Source: Acidobacteriota bacterium (GTDB lineage Bacteria > Actinomycetota > Acidimicrobiia > Acidimicrobiales > Microtrichaceae). From it: a stretch of 64,000 nt of DNA. The stretch covers positions 1-64,000 of the forward strand of contig QEUP01000005.1 in NCBI GenBank assembly GCA_003577145.1, in the 5' to 3' direction. The notes below the pieces were generated by a model, which saw only the letters and a list, made by a program, of their open reading frames with translations, did not search any database and was not told the origin of the DNA. Each line of letters starts with the position of its first letter. The first letter of the stretch is position 1. Positions 1 through 8,221 of this stretch are shown here, piece by piece. The position numbers and the translations under genes were made by a program.

Positions 1-117
1 CTCGATCGACTCCACGCCCACCGGCCCGGCGGGCTCTGTGGGCTCTGTGCGAGCCGCAGCCGGGGCCTCGGCGGGATCGATGCTCACGACGCTCATGGCT
101 CCCACTATGAGGACCAC
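1..117 (-). CDS. Possible N-terminus of an exported protein, cut by the window edge
   Basis: A leftward open frame begins at GTG 117 (or ATG 96), just after an in-frame TGA at 127-129, and runs off the left edge. Its first residues (VVLIVGAMSVVSI) are hydrophobic and are followed by an Ala/Pro/Glu-rich stretch, as in a signal peptide or membrane anchor leading into a linker. Only about 39 residues are visible, so no family can be named. If real, the repeat array at 150-866 lies between two divergent genes. The call is weak because no clear ribosome binding site is visible. Confidence 0.3.
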   Translation of the reverse strand, partial: MVLIVGAMSVVSIDPAEAPAAARTEPTEPAGPVGVESIE

Positions 118-149
118 CAGTGACAGTCAAGGGCCAGAGGGAGTACGGC

Positions 150-866
150 TGCGGAGGCGCCAGCCGCAGCAGCGGGTACCCCAGAACCGGATCCGCGAAG
201 CGGGGTGTCACCTGCGGTGACGCCAAGGCAGCAGGGCGGAGGCGCCAGCCGCAGCAGCGGGTAGGGAGCACCCGATCCGCGAAGCGGGGCGTTGCCTGTG
301 GCAACGCCAAGCCAGCACTGCGGAGGCGCCAGCCGCAGCAGCGGGTGGGCGAGAACCCGATCCGCGAAGCGGGGTGTCACCTGCGGTGACGCCAAGCCAA
401 CACTGCGGAGGCGCCAGCCGCAGCAGCGGGAGGCGAGAACCGGATCCGCGAAGCGGGACGTCACCTGCGGTGACGCCAAGCCAGCAGGGCCAAGCCGGCA
501 CTGCGGAGGCGCCAGCCGCAGCAGCGGGTACCCCAGAACCGGATGGCGAAGCCAGGCGTCACCCGCGGTGACGCCAAGCCAGCAGGGCCAAGCCAGCGCT
601 GCGGAGGCGCCAGCCGCAGCAGCGGGTACCCCAGAACGCGATGGCGAAGCCCGCGCCACCTGCGGTGGCGCCAAGCCAGTAGAGAACGCGATGGCGAAGC
701 CGGCGTCACCCGCGGTGACGCCAAGCCAGCAGAGAACCCGATCCGCGAAGCGGGGCGTTGCCTGCGGCAGCGCCAAGCCAGCGCTGCGGAGGCGCCAGCC
801 GCAGCAGCGGGTACCCCAGAACCCGATCCGCGAAGCGGGGCGTCACCCGCGGTGACGCCAAGCCAA
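150..866. repeat. Mosaic array of three hairpin modules, nine B-C units
   Basis: Three short modules recur. Module A (core gcggaggcgccagccgcag, 7 copies) can pair CTGCGG with CCGCAG. Module B (9 copies) always contains GCGAAGC, within either ccGCGAAGCgg or gGCGAAGCc. Module C (9 copies) is a stem with a 3-nt loop followed by gccaagcc. B is always followed directly by C; A is missing between units 6-7 and 7-8. The C stems differ in sequence but stay paired: GTCACC/GGTGAC at 207-221, GCGTTGCC/GGCAACGC at 289-307, GCGCCACC/GGTGGCGC at 653-671, GCGTCACC/GGTGACGC at 840-858. Long open frames cross the array in several frames but are low-complexity products of the repeats. There are no CRISPR-like unique spacers and no other copy in the window. 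This array fills the otherwise gene-free stretch 118-903. Confidence 0.9.
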
Positions 867-890
867 CGCTGCAGCGGGAAGTACCCTCGG

Positions 891-896
891 TACCCT
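891..896 (+). promoter_or_regulatory. Candidate -10 box for a near-leaderless transcript
   Basis: TACCCT lies 7 nt before ATG 904, the spacing expected for a leaderless or nearly leaderless actinobacterial mRNA. It sits in a small direct repeat (gtaccctcggtaccct). No convincing -35 is visible. Predicted from spacing only. Confidence 0.35.
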
Positions 897-903
897 TCTT
901 GGA

Positions 904-2202
904 ATGCAGCGCTTCTTCAAGAACGACGACATGAACTTCGCCACCCTGATCGCACTGGGGTCGGCATACCGGGGGTGTGCGGATGTCGGCGAGGTGCTCG
1001 CAACCATCGAAGCCATACCTGACGGGGATCGCGAGGCCTGGATCAGCCGCTGGTGCGAGACGGCCGACCGACTCGCCGGGGCCGCAAAGGAGAGCCTCGA
1101 GCGCGGCCACCGGGTGAGCGCCAGGACCTCCTGGCTGCGGGCGTCGCTCTACTACGACCACGCCTCCGCCATGTCACCGGGCAGCTCGGATCCCGACAGG
1201 TACCGCCAGCTCTGGGAGCGTCAGCGCGATTGCTGGGACGAGGCGGCGCCCCTCTTCTCCCCGGCGGTGGAGAAGGTGGCCATCCCCTATGAGGGGACGA
1301 CCCTGGAGGGCTACGTCTTCAGGCCCGACGGGTCAGCGACCCCTGGGCCGTGGGTGATCCTGAACAACGGCAGCGACGGGCCGGTCGTGTCCATGTGGTC
1401 CCAGGGAGGAGCGGCCGCTCTCGACCGGGGCTGGTCGGCGCTCACCTTCGACGGACCTGGGCAGGGAGCGGCATTCCACCGCCAGGGCCTGCCCTTCCGC
1501 CCGGACTGGGAGAACGTGATCACTCCGGTCCTCGACTGGCTGCTTGCCCGCGACGACGTCGACCCCGAGCGGGTCGCCCTCCATGGTGTGTCCCAGGCGG
1601 GATACTGGGTGCCGCGGGCCGCCGCCTACGAACACCGCTTGGCGGCGATCGTCGCCGACCCCGGAGTGGTCGATGTCGCCGACAGCTTCCTGCGCCACCT
1701 ACCCGACGGGATGCGCCGGCTCCTCGAGAGCGGGGACAAGGAATCCTTCGACAGCTTCATGGCGGTGGGCATGGAGCAGGACCCCGCGATGGGTGCCATG
1801 TTGCGATGGCGCATGGCACCTTACGGTACCGACTCGTTCTTCGAGTGCTACCGGATGGCCATGGCCATGCACCTCGACGACGACACCATCGCCGGGATCG
1901 AGTGCCCGACACTCGTCACCGACCCCGCGGACGAACAGTTCTGGCCCCGCCAGGCTCGGCAGCTGTACGACCGCCTGAGTTGCCCGAAGAAGATCGTCCA
2001 CTTCACCCGCAAGGAGGGCGCCAACTGGCACTGCGAGGTGGCCGCGCAGGGACTGCGAGACGAGCGGGTCTTCGACTGGCTCGAAACGGTGCTGTTGAAC
2101 CCTGGAGCGGGTAGCAGCGGCGGCTCCCACCGCCGCCGGATCGTCCCACGCGGTACGCAGAAGACCGCCGGAAGGAAGCGAATCCCTGCCGGTGGTCGCT
2201 GA
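904..2202 (+). CDS. Alpha/beta hydrolase of the FrsA/DUF1100 or pseudooxynicotine-hydrolase type
   Basis: The 432-residue protein has an alpha-helical N-terminal half and an alpha/beta-hydrolase C-terminal half. The nucleophile elbow GVSQAG lies near residue 228, an oxyanion-type stretch ILNNGSDG near 150, a candidate acid in TDPADEQFW and a candidate histidine in GANWHCE. This order matches esterases and C-C hydrolases such as 2,6-dihydroxypseudooxynicotine hydrolase. The substrate cannot be told from sequence. ATG 904 is favoured by the -10-like box 7 nt upstream; ATG 931 is the alternative. The last 30 residues (Gly/Ser/Arg-rich) look like an unconserved tail. It stands alone beside the repeat array. 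Confidence 0.8.
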   Translation: MQRFFKNDDMNFATLIALGSAYRGCADVGEVLATIEAIPDGDREAWISRWCETADRLAGAAKESLERGHRVSARTSWLRASLYYDHASAMSPGSSDPDRYRQLWERQRDCWDEAAPLFSPAVEKVAIPYEGTTLEGYVFRPDGSATPGPWVILNNGSDGPVVSMWSQGGAAALDRGWSALTFDGPGQGAAFHRQGLPFRPDWENVITPVLDWLLARDDVDPERVALHGVSQAGYWVPRAAAYEHRLAAIVADPGVVDVADSFLRHLPDGMRRLLESGDKESFDSFMAVGMEQDPAMGAMLRWRMAPYGTDSFFECYRMAMAMHLDDDTIAGIECPTLVTDPADEQFWPRQARQLYDRLSCPKKIVHFTRKEGANWHCEVAAQGLRDERVFDWLETVLLNPGAGSSGGSHRRRIVPRGTQKTAGRKRIPAGGR

Positions 2203-2317
2203 GGCCTCCGAGCGCGCCGACAGTCTGGTCCGGGGCGTCCCCGCTACCTGCGCCGGCGCCGTGTGACACTCGACGCCGGCCGGCCGGCGAGTAGGCGTTC
2301 CGGGGAGTCGCTGCCCG

Positions 2318-3055
2318 TCACCCACGAGTGCCGACGATGGCATGGAGGCCGGCCGGCAGCTCCTCGGCGCCGAAAGAGGTGAGAACCCTGGCGCTCACAC
2401 CCTCAGAGTGCAGGGCCTGGGCTACCAGCTTCGTGTCGATCAAAACGTTGTCGTGGCGTTCGTCGTCGCGGCGCCAGGAGCCGTCGGCATTGGCCACGAA
2501 GGTCGTCATCTGTCGTACGAACCGATCCGGTGATGGGATGGAGAACTTGGTGAACAGGGCCCAGTCCTGCTCGATGCGGGCGAGAGGTGGGCTGTCGCGC
2601 CTCGCCTCAGCCCACTCCAGGTCACAGAGATCGATGGCGATCAGGCCGCCCGGCCGCAGTGCCCGCGTCGCCGCGGTGACGGCTCTGAGCAGCGATGCCT
2701 CGTCCGGTAGGTAGTTGAGCACGTGCCCGACCGAGACGATCGCGTCCGCCGGGGGGATCGGATCGTCGGGCAGCACGAGCTGTCTCAGCTCCTCGGCGTT
2801 GCCGACGTTCTCCCGTGCCAGGTCGAGCATCGACGGGGAGGCGTCGGTGGCGATGACTCGATGACCCGCGTCGATGAGGTGACGGGTCAATAGACCGCTC
2901 CCGCAGCCGAGCTCCAGCACGAGCCCCTTTCGATCCAGGGCAGGCTCGAGGAGAGCGAGGATGCCGGGGGCGCAGGCGTCGGCGTGGAAGCCGAAGCCAC
3001 GGTGATGGATCAGTGACAGGTCTCGCCGGTAGTACTGCGCTGGACGACGTTGCAT
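2318..3055 (-). CDS. Class I SAM-dependent methyltransferase
   Basis: The 245-residue protein carries the SAM-binding motif I LELGCGSG (residues 48-55), an acidic residue closing strand 2 (VIATDAS) and a post-motif LRPGGLIAIDLCD, the layout of Rossmann-fold small-molecule methyltransferases of the UbiE/Methyltransf_25 type. Nothing shows the acceptor. It is a single gene between a hydrolase on the opposite strand and a beta-helix lipoprotein on the same strand, with 68 nt to the latter, so an operon is possible but not evident. Confidence 0.85.
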   Translation of the reverse strand: MQRRPAQYYRRDLSLIHHRGFGFHADACAPGILALLEPALDRKGLVLELGCGSGLLTRHLIDAGHRVIATDASPSMLDLARENVGNAEELRQLVLPDDPIPPADAIVSVGHVLNYLPDEASLLRAVTAATRALRPGGLIAIDLCDLEWAEARRDSPPLARIEQDWALFTKFSIPSPDRFVRQMTTFVANADGSWRRDDERHDNVLIDTKLVAQALHSEGVSARVLTSFGAEELPAGLHAIVGTRG

Positions 3056-3123
3056 GGGCTCGGACGATCAGTTCCCCGGAACGGCCTGGGTCCAAGACCG
3101 TCGTGGGCGAGGCTAGCCCTGGT

Positions 3124-4461
3124 TCAGCTGAGGTACTCGTCGGCGCCGATGTCGGGTGGGCCGAGGGCATGCGGGAAGCCGTCGAGGTCCCGCCCGGCCA
3201 GCGTCGAGCCCAGAGCGAGCCCGCGGTTGATCGCACCGGCGGCGGTGTTCCGCACGTGTACGTTGCCCGCAGCAGCGTTCACGAACCACGAGACCGGTAC
3301 GTTCTCGACGTTGTGGCTCACCGTTCCCACCGCGCCGTTCCGCACCGTGATGCGGCGGACGAGGTTGTTGTGGACCGACACCGACGTGTTGGGGAAGCGG
3401 TAGTCGATCGAGCTGAACGACCCGGTGGCAGAGCCCGTCTCGACGACGGTGTTGTGGACGACCTTCGATCCGCGTGCCTGATCCAGTTCGATGCCGGTGT
3501 CGTACTGGGGGATGTCCGCGATGATCACGTTGTTGCGGATGGTGCCCCCGTAGTGGCCGACGAACATGCCCGGGTAGGGGTTGTCCGGATAGGCCCGGCT
3601 GGGACCGTTCTCGACCAACCCGAACCCGATGCCGCGGGATGTGTTTTGGATGAAGTTGTTCTCGACGATGGTGTCCCGCGACCCCACCCAGAAGTGGATG
3701 GCGTGCTCGGCCACCTCGCCGTCCTCGCAGTAGATGCCCTGGAAGGTGTTGCTGCGCACGATCCAGTCGCGTCCGGAGTGGACGTCGATCCCGCCGGTGT
3801 AGCAGCCATAGGCACGCTCGATGTTGGCGCGGCCGGCCGAGGTCATGGTGAACTCCGAGCACAGCACCCTTCCGGCATCCACGAAGTTGGCGCGGGTGAC
3901 GTTGGGGTTGACCTTCAGGAACTGCTCACCGGAATCGATCATCCGCACCCGGTGCAGGGTCAAGCCCTTCACGTCGGGCCCCGACGGCCCCGGGTAGCTG
4001 TGGACGAGGTGGTCCTCGGCGCGTTTGAGGGTCAGGTCCGTGATCGTGGCGTCATCGGCGGACACGTAGACGATCGCGCCGATGGAGTACTGGCCATCCA
4101 GTACCACCTTGGCGGGATCGCCAGATGCGCCACGCAGCGTTATTCCCGGCTTCGAGATCACCAGGCTCTTGGAGTAGTCGCCGGTCACGGGATACACGCC
4201 ATCGGCGAAGCGGATTGTCGTACCCGGCCGGGCTGAACGCACGATGTCGCCGAGGCGCCCGGCATCGGCAGGGGTGACATCGATCACCGGTCCGGCCGGA
4301 GCCCCGAGCCGGACACAGCCCCTCGTAGCCCACGCAGGGACGCCGCTGCCTGGTGGAGCGGGCGTCGTCGGTATGCAACCGGTGAGAACGGCCAGCACCG
4401 ATGCGACGGTGAGCAGCGCGCGGTGTGTCGGGCGCCTGGCGGCGGTTCTGTGTTCCCCCAC
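3124..4461 (-). CDS. Exported right-handed beta-helix lipoprotein
   Basis: From GTG 4461 the N-terminus has basic residues, a hydrophobic segment and a lipobox-like LTGC near residue 29, so it is probably a lipoprotein or exported protein. An upstream GTG at 4524 is also in frame; the later start is preferred for its compact signal sequence and an AAGGT about 8 nt upstream. The body contains pectate-lyase-like elements (TIRFADGVYPV, ITLRGASG) followed by many Asn-rich beta-helix turns such as IVRSNTFQG, TIVENNFIQN and TIRNNVIIAD, and ends with DIGADEY, common in secreted polysaccharide-acting beta-helix proteins. Catalytic residues cannot be assigned. It faces the acyltransferase gene at 4588. 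Confidence 0.75.
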   Translation of the reverse strand: MGEHRTAARRPTHRALLTVASVLAVLTGCIPTTPAPPGSGVPAWATRGCVRLGAPAGPVIDVTPADAGRLGDIVRSARPGTTIRFADGVYPVTGDYSKSLVISKPGITLRGASGDPAKVVLDGQYSIGAIVYVSADDATITDLTLKRAEDHLVHSYPGPSGPDVKGLTLHRVRMIDSGEQFLKVNPNVTRANFVDAGRVLCSEFTMTSAGRANIERAYGCYTGGIDVHSGRDWIVRSNTFQGIYCEDGEVAEHAIHFWVGSRDTIVENNFIQNTSRGIGFGLVENGPSRAYPDNPYPGMFVGHYGGTIRNNVIIADIPQYDTGIELDQARGSKVVHNTVVETGSATGSFSSIDYRFPNTSVSVHNNLVRRITVRNGAVGTVSHNVENVPVSWFVNAAAGNVHVRNTAAGAINRGLALGSTLAGRDLDGFPHALGPPDIGADEYLS

Positions 4462-4575
4462 GCCATGACCTTCGGCCGGTGCAGCGGGTTTCTTGACCCG
4501 GGGGAGCCGACCCTTCAGGTTCACCCCAGGAAGGTTTGGGGGGTTTCCGTGATTCCGGGGGGTGAACGGGTCCCG

Positions 4576-4581
4576 TACGTT
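4576..4581 (+). promoter_or_regulatory. Candidate -10 box for a leaderless transcript
   Basis: TACGTT ends 6 nt before ATG 4588, and that ATG has no clear ribosome binding site. The spacing suggests transcription starting at or next to the start codon. No convincing -35 is visible. Confidence 0.4.
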
Positions 4582-4587
4582 TCGAGC

Positions 4588-5715
4588 ATGACCTCACCAA
4601 ATGAACCGGCGGGGCTGCTCGAGATGGCCGTCGACGCCACTCCCGCGTCGCGGGACCGCTTCGTCGACTTCGCTCGTGCCCTCTCGATCGCAGTGGTTGT
4701 CGCATGGCACACGGTGTTCTCGTTGACCCAGTGGCGCAACGGCACCGTCGTGATGCCGAACCCCATCGACTCGATTCCATTCGGTGGCCTGGCCACCTGG
4801 CTGTTGCAGATCATGCCGGTGTTCTTCATCGTCGGCGGCTTCACGAGCTACCGCGGCGTGGCGACCAAGGCCCCGGGCCAGTTCCTTCGCGAACGCCTGC
4901 AACGCTTGGCGCGACCGGTTCTGGGCTTCGCGGGCGTGATCGTGTGCCTCGAGGCCGGCCTGCGCCTCGTGGGTGGTCCCGGGTTCCTGGAGATGGGCCA
5001 CCTCGTCCTCGTCCCGCTCTGGTTCCTGGGCTTCTACGCGATCTGCATCGCGGCGGCGCCGATAACGGTCAGATGGCACCGACGTCGACCGCTCACGACG
5101 ATCGTCACGCTGGCCGCAGTCGTGGCGGCGGGTGACCTGCTTCGTTTCGCCGGCGGTGTGCCGCTCGCGGGTTACCTCACCTCGGCGGTGGTGTTCATCA
5201 TCTGCCACCAGATCGGGTACTTCTATGCCGATGGGTCGCTGCTGGCCGCGGGCCGCAGGGTGTGGTTGGGTCTGACCGCGCTCGGGCTCGTCGCGCTCGC
5301 GCTGCTCACTGCCCTCGGGCCGTATCCCACGTCGATGGTCGCGACGAACGCCAGCCGCATATCCAACATGTCCCCGGCGAATCTGACGATCGTCGCCCTC
5401 GCCGTTCTCCAGACCGGAGTCCTGATGCTCGCCCGAGAAGGCGTTCTCCGATGGCTCCAACGACGCCGGGTTTGGATGGCGGTCGTGGCGATCAACGTGT
5501 ACGCGATGACGATCTACCTCTATCACGGCCTCGCATACGCGCTGCTGTTCGCCGGGGCATGGGAGATCGGATTCCGCCCACGGGACCCCAACCTCGACTG
5601 GTGGATGCTGCGGCCGGTGTGGGCAGTCCTCGTTCTGCTCGCCGTCGGTGTCGCCGTCAGGCTCTTCGGCAGGATCGAGCGCCCCGCGCTCAACTCGGCG
5701 CAATCAATCCGGTAG
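4588..5715 (+). CDS. Acyltransferase family 3 membrane protein
   Basis: The 375-residue protein has about ten hydrophobic segments and the family hallmark near its N-terminus: RFVDFARALSI leading into the helix VVVAWH, where His41 is the conserved residue. The RER sequence after the second membrane segment (FLRERLQRL) is also typical. Family members O-acylate sugars, lipids or peptidoglycan at the membrane; the substrate here is unknown. The frame stays open upstream to about 4423, but ATG 4588 gives the normal family N-terminus and has a -10-like box. Its upstream region is shared with the divergent beta-helix lipoprotein. Confidence 0.85.
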   Translation: MTSPNEPAGLLEMAVDATPASRDRFVDFARALSIAVVVAWHTVFSLTQWRNGTVVMPNPIDSIPFGGLATWLLQIMPVFFIVGGFTSYRGVATKAPGQFLRERLQRLARPVLGFAGVIVCLEAGLRLVGGPGFLEMGHLVLVPLWFLGFYAICIAAAPITVRWHRRRPLTTIVTLAAVVAAGDLLRFAGGVPLAGYLTSAVVFIICHQIGYFYADGSLLAAGRRVWLGLTALGLVALALLTALGPYPTSMVATNASRISNMSPANLTIVALAVLQTGVLMLAREGVLRWLQRRRVWMAVVAINVYAMTIYLYHGLAYALLFAGAWEIGFRPRDPNLDWWMLRPVWAVLVLLAVGVAVRLFGRIERPALNSAQSIR

Positions 5716-5718
5716 GTC

Positions 5719-6513
5719 TCAGCGGGATGCCGGGCCGTCGGTGGGCGGCCCGGCGAAGGCCTGGGCCAGTTCCAGCCATTCACGCGCCGCCTCCCCGGCC
5801 ACCTCGAGGGAGGTGTCGTCCAGATGGCGCCGCTGCGTCACGACCAGGCAGAAGTCCTCGGCGGGACCGCTGACGCGGTTGGGGGCGTCCTCAGAACCCC
5901 AGCTCCAGGTATCGTCCCCGCAGGGCGATGTCAGCTCGACTCGCACATCCTCCTCAGGTGGCTCGAGGCCGCGGTTGACATACGACCAGCCTCGGGTGAT
6001 GACACCGAGTTGAGCGACATGGCGAAGGCGGTCGGTCGCGGGTCGCACAGCACCGACGGCGTCGACGATGTCCTGTCCGTGAGCCCACACCTCCATCAGG
6101 CGCGCAGTGAGGAAGGACTTGGCGCTCATAGACGGGCCGTACCAGTTGATGCGCCGGCCATCGTCGAGGGTGGCCGCGGCTGCTGCGAGACGGCCACGGG
6201 CGTCTCGCCAGGTAGCGAGCAGCTCGGCAGGTGCCAAGCCCCGGCAGCTGCCCAAGGTGAACTCGTCGACGCCGAGGTCGCCATCAGCCGCGGCAGCGAA
6301 GAGGCCGTCTCGTTCGGTCGCAAACGCCTCGGGGTCGGTAATGGCCATGGCGGCCACGTGGTCGAAGTACCTGAGATGTGCAACCTGATCGGCCACTGTC
6401 CAGCGTGGGCTGGGCGTGTCGAGATCCCACTGCTCGTCGCTGAGATCGGCGACCAATTCGTCGAGATCATCCTGCTCGGCGCTGAGGTCGGCGGACACTG
6501 CGGTGACATCCAC
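5719..6513 (-). CDS. MDMPI/DinB-like protein, TIGR03084 type
   Basis: The 264-residue protein has the four-helix N-terminal domain of mycothiol-dependent maleylpyruvate isomerase-like proteins: WTVADQVAHLRYFD with a candidate metal histidine near residue 46, and a second candidate ligand in MEVWAHGQDIVDA. Its length and wording fit the actinobacterial TIGR03084 group, whose reaction is not established. The C-terminal part is beta-rich (VRVELTSP, TWSWGS), as in the SCP2-like or DUF domain of this family. It runs opposite to, and 3 nt from the end of, the acyltransferase gene. Confidence 0.75.
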   Translation of the reverse strand: MDVTAVSADLSAEQDDLDELVADLSDEQWDLDTPSPRWTVADQVAHLRYFDHVAAMAITDPEAFATERDGLFAAAADGDLGVDEFTLGSCRGLAPAELLATWRDARGRLAAAAATLDDGRRINWYGPSMSAKSFLTARLMEVWAHGQDIVDAVGAVRPATDRLRHVAQLGVITRGWSYVNRGLEPPEEDVRVELTSPCGDDTWSWGSEDAPNRVSGPAEDFCLVVTQRRHLDDTSLEVAGEAAREWLELAQAFAGPPTDGPASR

Positions 6514-6532
6514 GGGTTGCTCCTGGTACCGG

Positions 6533-6562
6533 TTGCACGGGTTTGGTACCTCAGCTTATGGT
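6533..6562 (+). promoter_or_regulatory. Candidate sigma-70-type promoter of the acyl-CoA carboxylase operon
   Basis: TTGCAC (6533-6538) and TATGGT (6557-6562) are separated by 18 nt and lie about 50 nt upstream of the TTG start at 6611. This is the best -35/-10 pair before the operon. It overlaps no other coding sequence except the first bases upstream of the divergent MDMPI-like gene. Confidence 0.4.
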
Positions 6563-6610
6563 CGTCCGCATGTCGCTGCACCACGCGCCGCACGCGAGGG
6601 GGCACGCGCG

Positions 6611-8221
6611 TTGAGTCTCGTCGGCGCCCCGGTGCTGCACAGCCGGCTCGACACGCGAACTGAGGAATACCGGATCAACCGGGCGGCCATGGCCGACCTC
6701 TGGCAGGCGGTCGAGGACGAGATGGTCGCGGTGCCGCACATAGGCGGCCAGAAGTACATCGACCGGCACCGCCGCCGGGGCAAGATGCTGGTTCGCGAGC
6801 GCATCGAGGCTCTGCTCGACCCCGACACCCCGTTCCTGGAGCTGATGCCCCTCGCGGCGTGGGGTACCGGCGACCCGGTCGGCGGTGGTGTGGCCTGCGG
6901 CATCGGTGTGGTCGCAGGCACCGAGGTGATGATCACGGGCACCGACATGACCGTCCGAGGCGGATCGGCCAACCCCAACACCGTCGCCAAGTTCATGCGG
7001 ATGTACGAGATCGTCGAGCGAAACCGGCTGCCGTTGGTGATCCTCAACGAGGCAGCTGGTGCCGACCTCCCCCGGCAGGCCGACATCTTCGTACCCGGTG
7101 GTGCGCAGTTCAAGCACCTGACGCAGCTCTCGCGGGCCGGTGTTCCCACCATCTGCATCGGGTTCGGGCCCGCCACGGCGGGGGGCGCCTACGTGCCGGG
7201 CATGAGCGACTACGTGGTCATGGTGAAGGAAAAGGCCACGGCGTACCTCGGAGGACCGCCGCTGGTGAAGATGGCCATAGACGAGATCGTCGACGAGGAG
7301 ACGCTGGGAGGAGCCGAGATGCACTCCCGTACCAGCGGGCTGTCGGACTACTTGGCTGTCGACGAGATGGACGCCCTTCGCATCGGCCGTGACGTGGTAC
7401 GCCATCTGCGGTGGGAGAAGCTCGGTCCAGGGCCGAGCGAGCCTGCTGATCCACCCCTCTACGACCCCGACGAGCTGCTGGGGTGCGCCACAGCCGACGT
7501 TCGCATCCCGTTCGAGGTCAAAGAGATACTCGCTCGCACGCTCGATGGCAGTCGCTTCGAGGAGTTCAAGCCCCTCTACGGCACTCAACTCGTTTGCGGG
7601 TGGGCGTCGCTGTGCGGTTTCCCCATCGGTGTCCTGGCGAACAACGGCATCCTGTTCTCCGAGGAGTCAGAGAAGGGGGCCCAGTTCATCCAGCTGTGCA
7701 ACAAGACCGACACCCCCTTGCTGTTCGTGCAGAACATCACAGGCTTCATGGTGGGTAGCAAGGCTGAGCAGCGAGGGATCATCAAGAACGGCGCCAAGCT
7801 GATAAACGCCGTGTCCAACTCGACGGTTCCGCACATCGTCCTCATGGTCGGGGCCAGCTACGGCGCAGGCAACTACGGCATGTCGGGCAAGGCATACGAC
7901 CCACGATTCATCTTCACCTGGCCAAACCACCGGATTGCCGTCATGGGACCCCAGCAGCTGGCGGGGGTCATGGAGATAGTGGCCCGGAACGCCGCGGCAG
8001 GACGAGGTGTCGAAGTGGACGAGGAAGCCCTTGCCGAACAGACCCAGGCGCTCGAAGGGCTCGTTGAGCACGAGTCCACCGCCCTCTACGCGACCGGAAG
8101 GGTGTGGGACGACGGGATCATCCACCCGCGAGACACCCGCACGGTGCTCGGGATGGCGCTCTCGGCCGCCCACAGCAACGAGGTCCGGGGCACCGAAGCC
8201 TACGGGGTGTGGAGGCACTAG
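6611..8221 (+). CDS. Acyl-CoA carboxylase beta subunit (carboxyltransferase), MCC/geranyl type
   Basis: This is the carboxyltransferase half of a biotin-dependent acyl-CoA carboxylase, about 536 residues and full length. Motifs include GGSANPNTVAKFMRMYEI, GPATAGGAYVPGMSDY in the N-terminal domain and GASYGAGNYGMSGKAYDPRF in the C-terminal domain. The latter closely follows the methylcrotonyl-CoA carboxylase beta pattern rather than the propionyl-CoA one, so a branched or unsaturated acyl-CoA is the likely substrate (inference). TTG 6611 is chosen because GAGGGGG lies 8 nt before it and the protein then begins at the usual family position; the frame stays open upstream without homology. Its stop overlaps the next start by one base (TAGTG), so the two subunits are translationally coupled. 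Confidence 0.9.
   Translation: MSLVGAPVLHSRLDTRTEEYRINRAAMADLWQAVEDEMVAVPHIGGQKYIDRHRRRGKMLVRERIEALLDPDTPFLELMPLAAWGTGDPVGGGVACGIGVVAGTEVMITGTDMTVRGGSANPNTVAKFMRMYEIVERNRLPLVILNEAAGADLPRQADIFVPGGAQFKHLTQLSRAGVPTICIGFGPATAGGAYVPGMSDYVVMVKEKATAYLGGPPLVKMAIDEIVDEETLGGAEMHSRTSGLSDYLAVDEMDALRIGRDVVRHLRWEKLGPGPSEPADPPLYDPDELLGCATADVRIPFEVKEILARTLDGSRFEEFKPLYGTQLVCGWASLCGFPIGVLANNGILFSEESEKGAQFIQLCNKTDTPLLFVQNITGFMVGSKAEQRGIIKNGAKLINAVSNSTVPHIVLMVGASYGAGNYGMSGKAYDPRFIFTWPNHRIAVMGPQQLAGVMEIVARNAAAGRGVEVDEEALAEQTQALEGLVEHESTALYATGRVWDDGIIHPRDTRTVLGMALSAAHSNEVRGTEAYGVWRH

Noticed and set aside
150-866. CRISPR array
   Set aside because: Repeats are short modules in contact with each other, internally palindromic and of mixed order. 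There are no unique spacers of even length and no cas genes in the window.
105-1161. Several open frames of 90-220 codons crossing the repeat array on both strands
   Set aside because: They consist of repeat-derived Arg/Ala/Gly/Pro-rich sequence in every frame, without start signals or homology; stop-free frames are expected in GC-rich tandem repeats.
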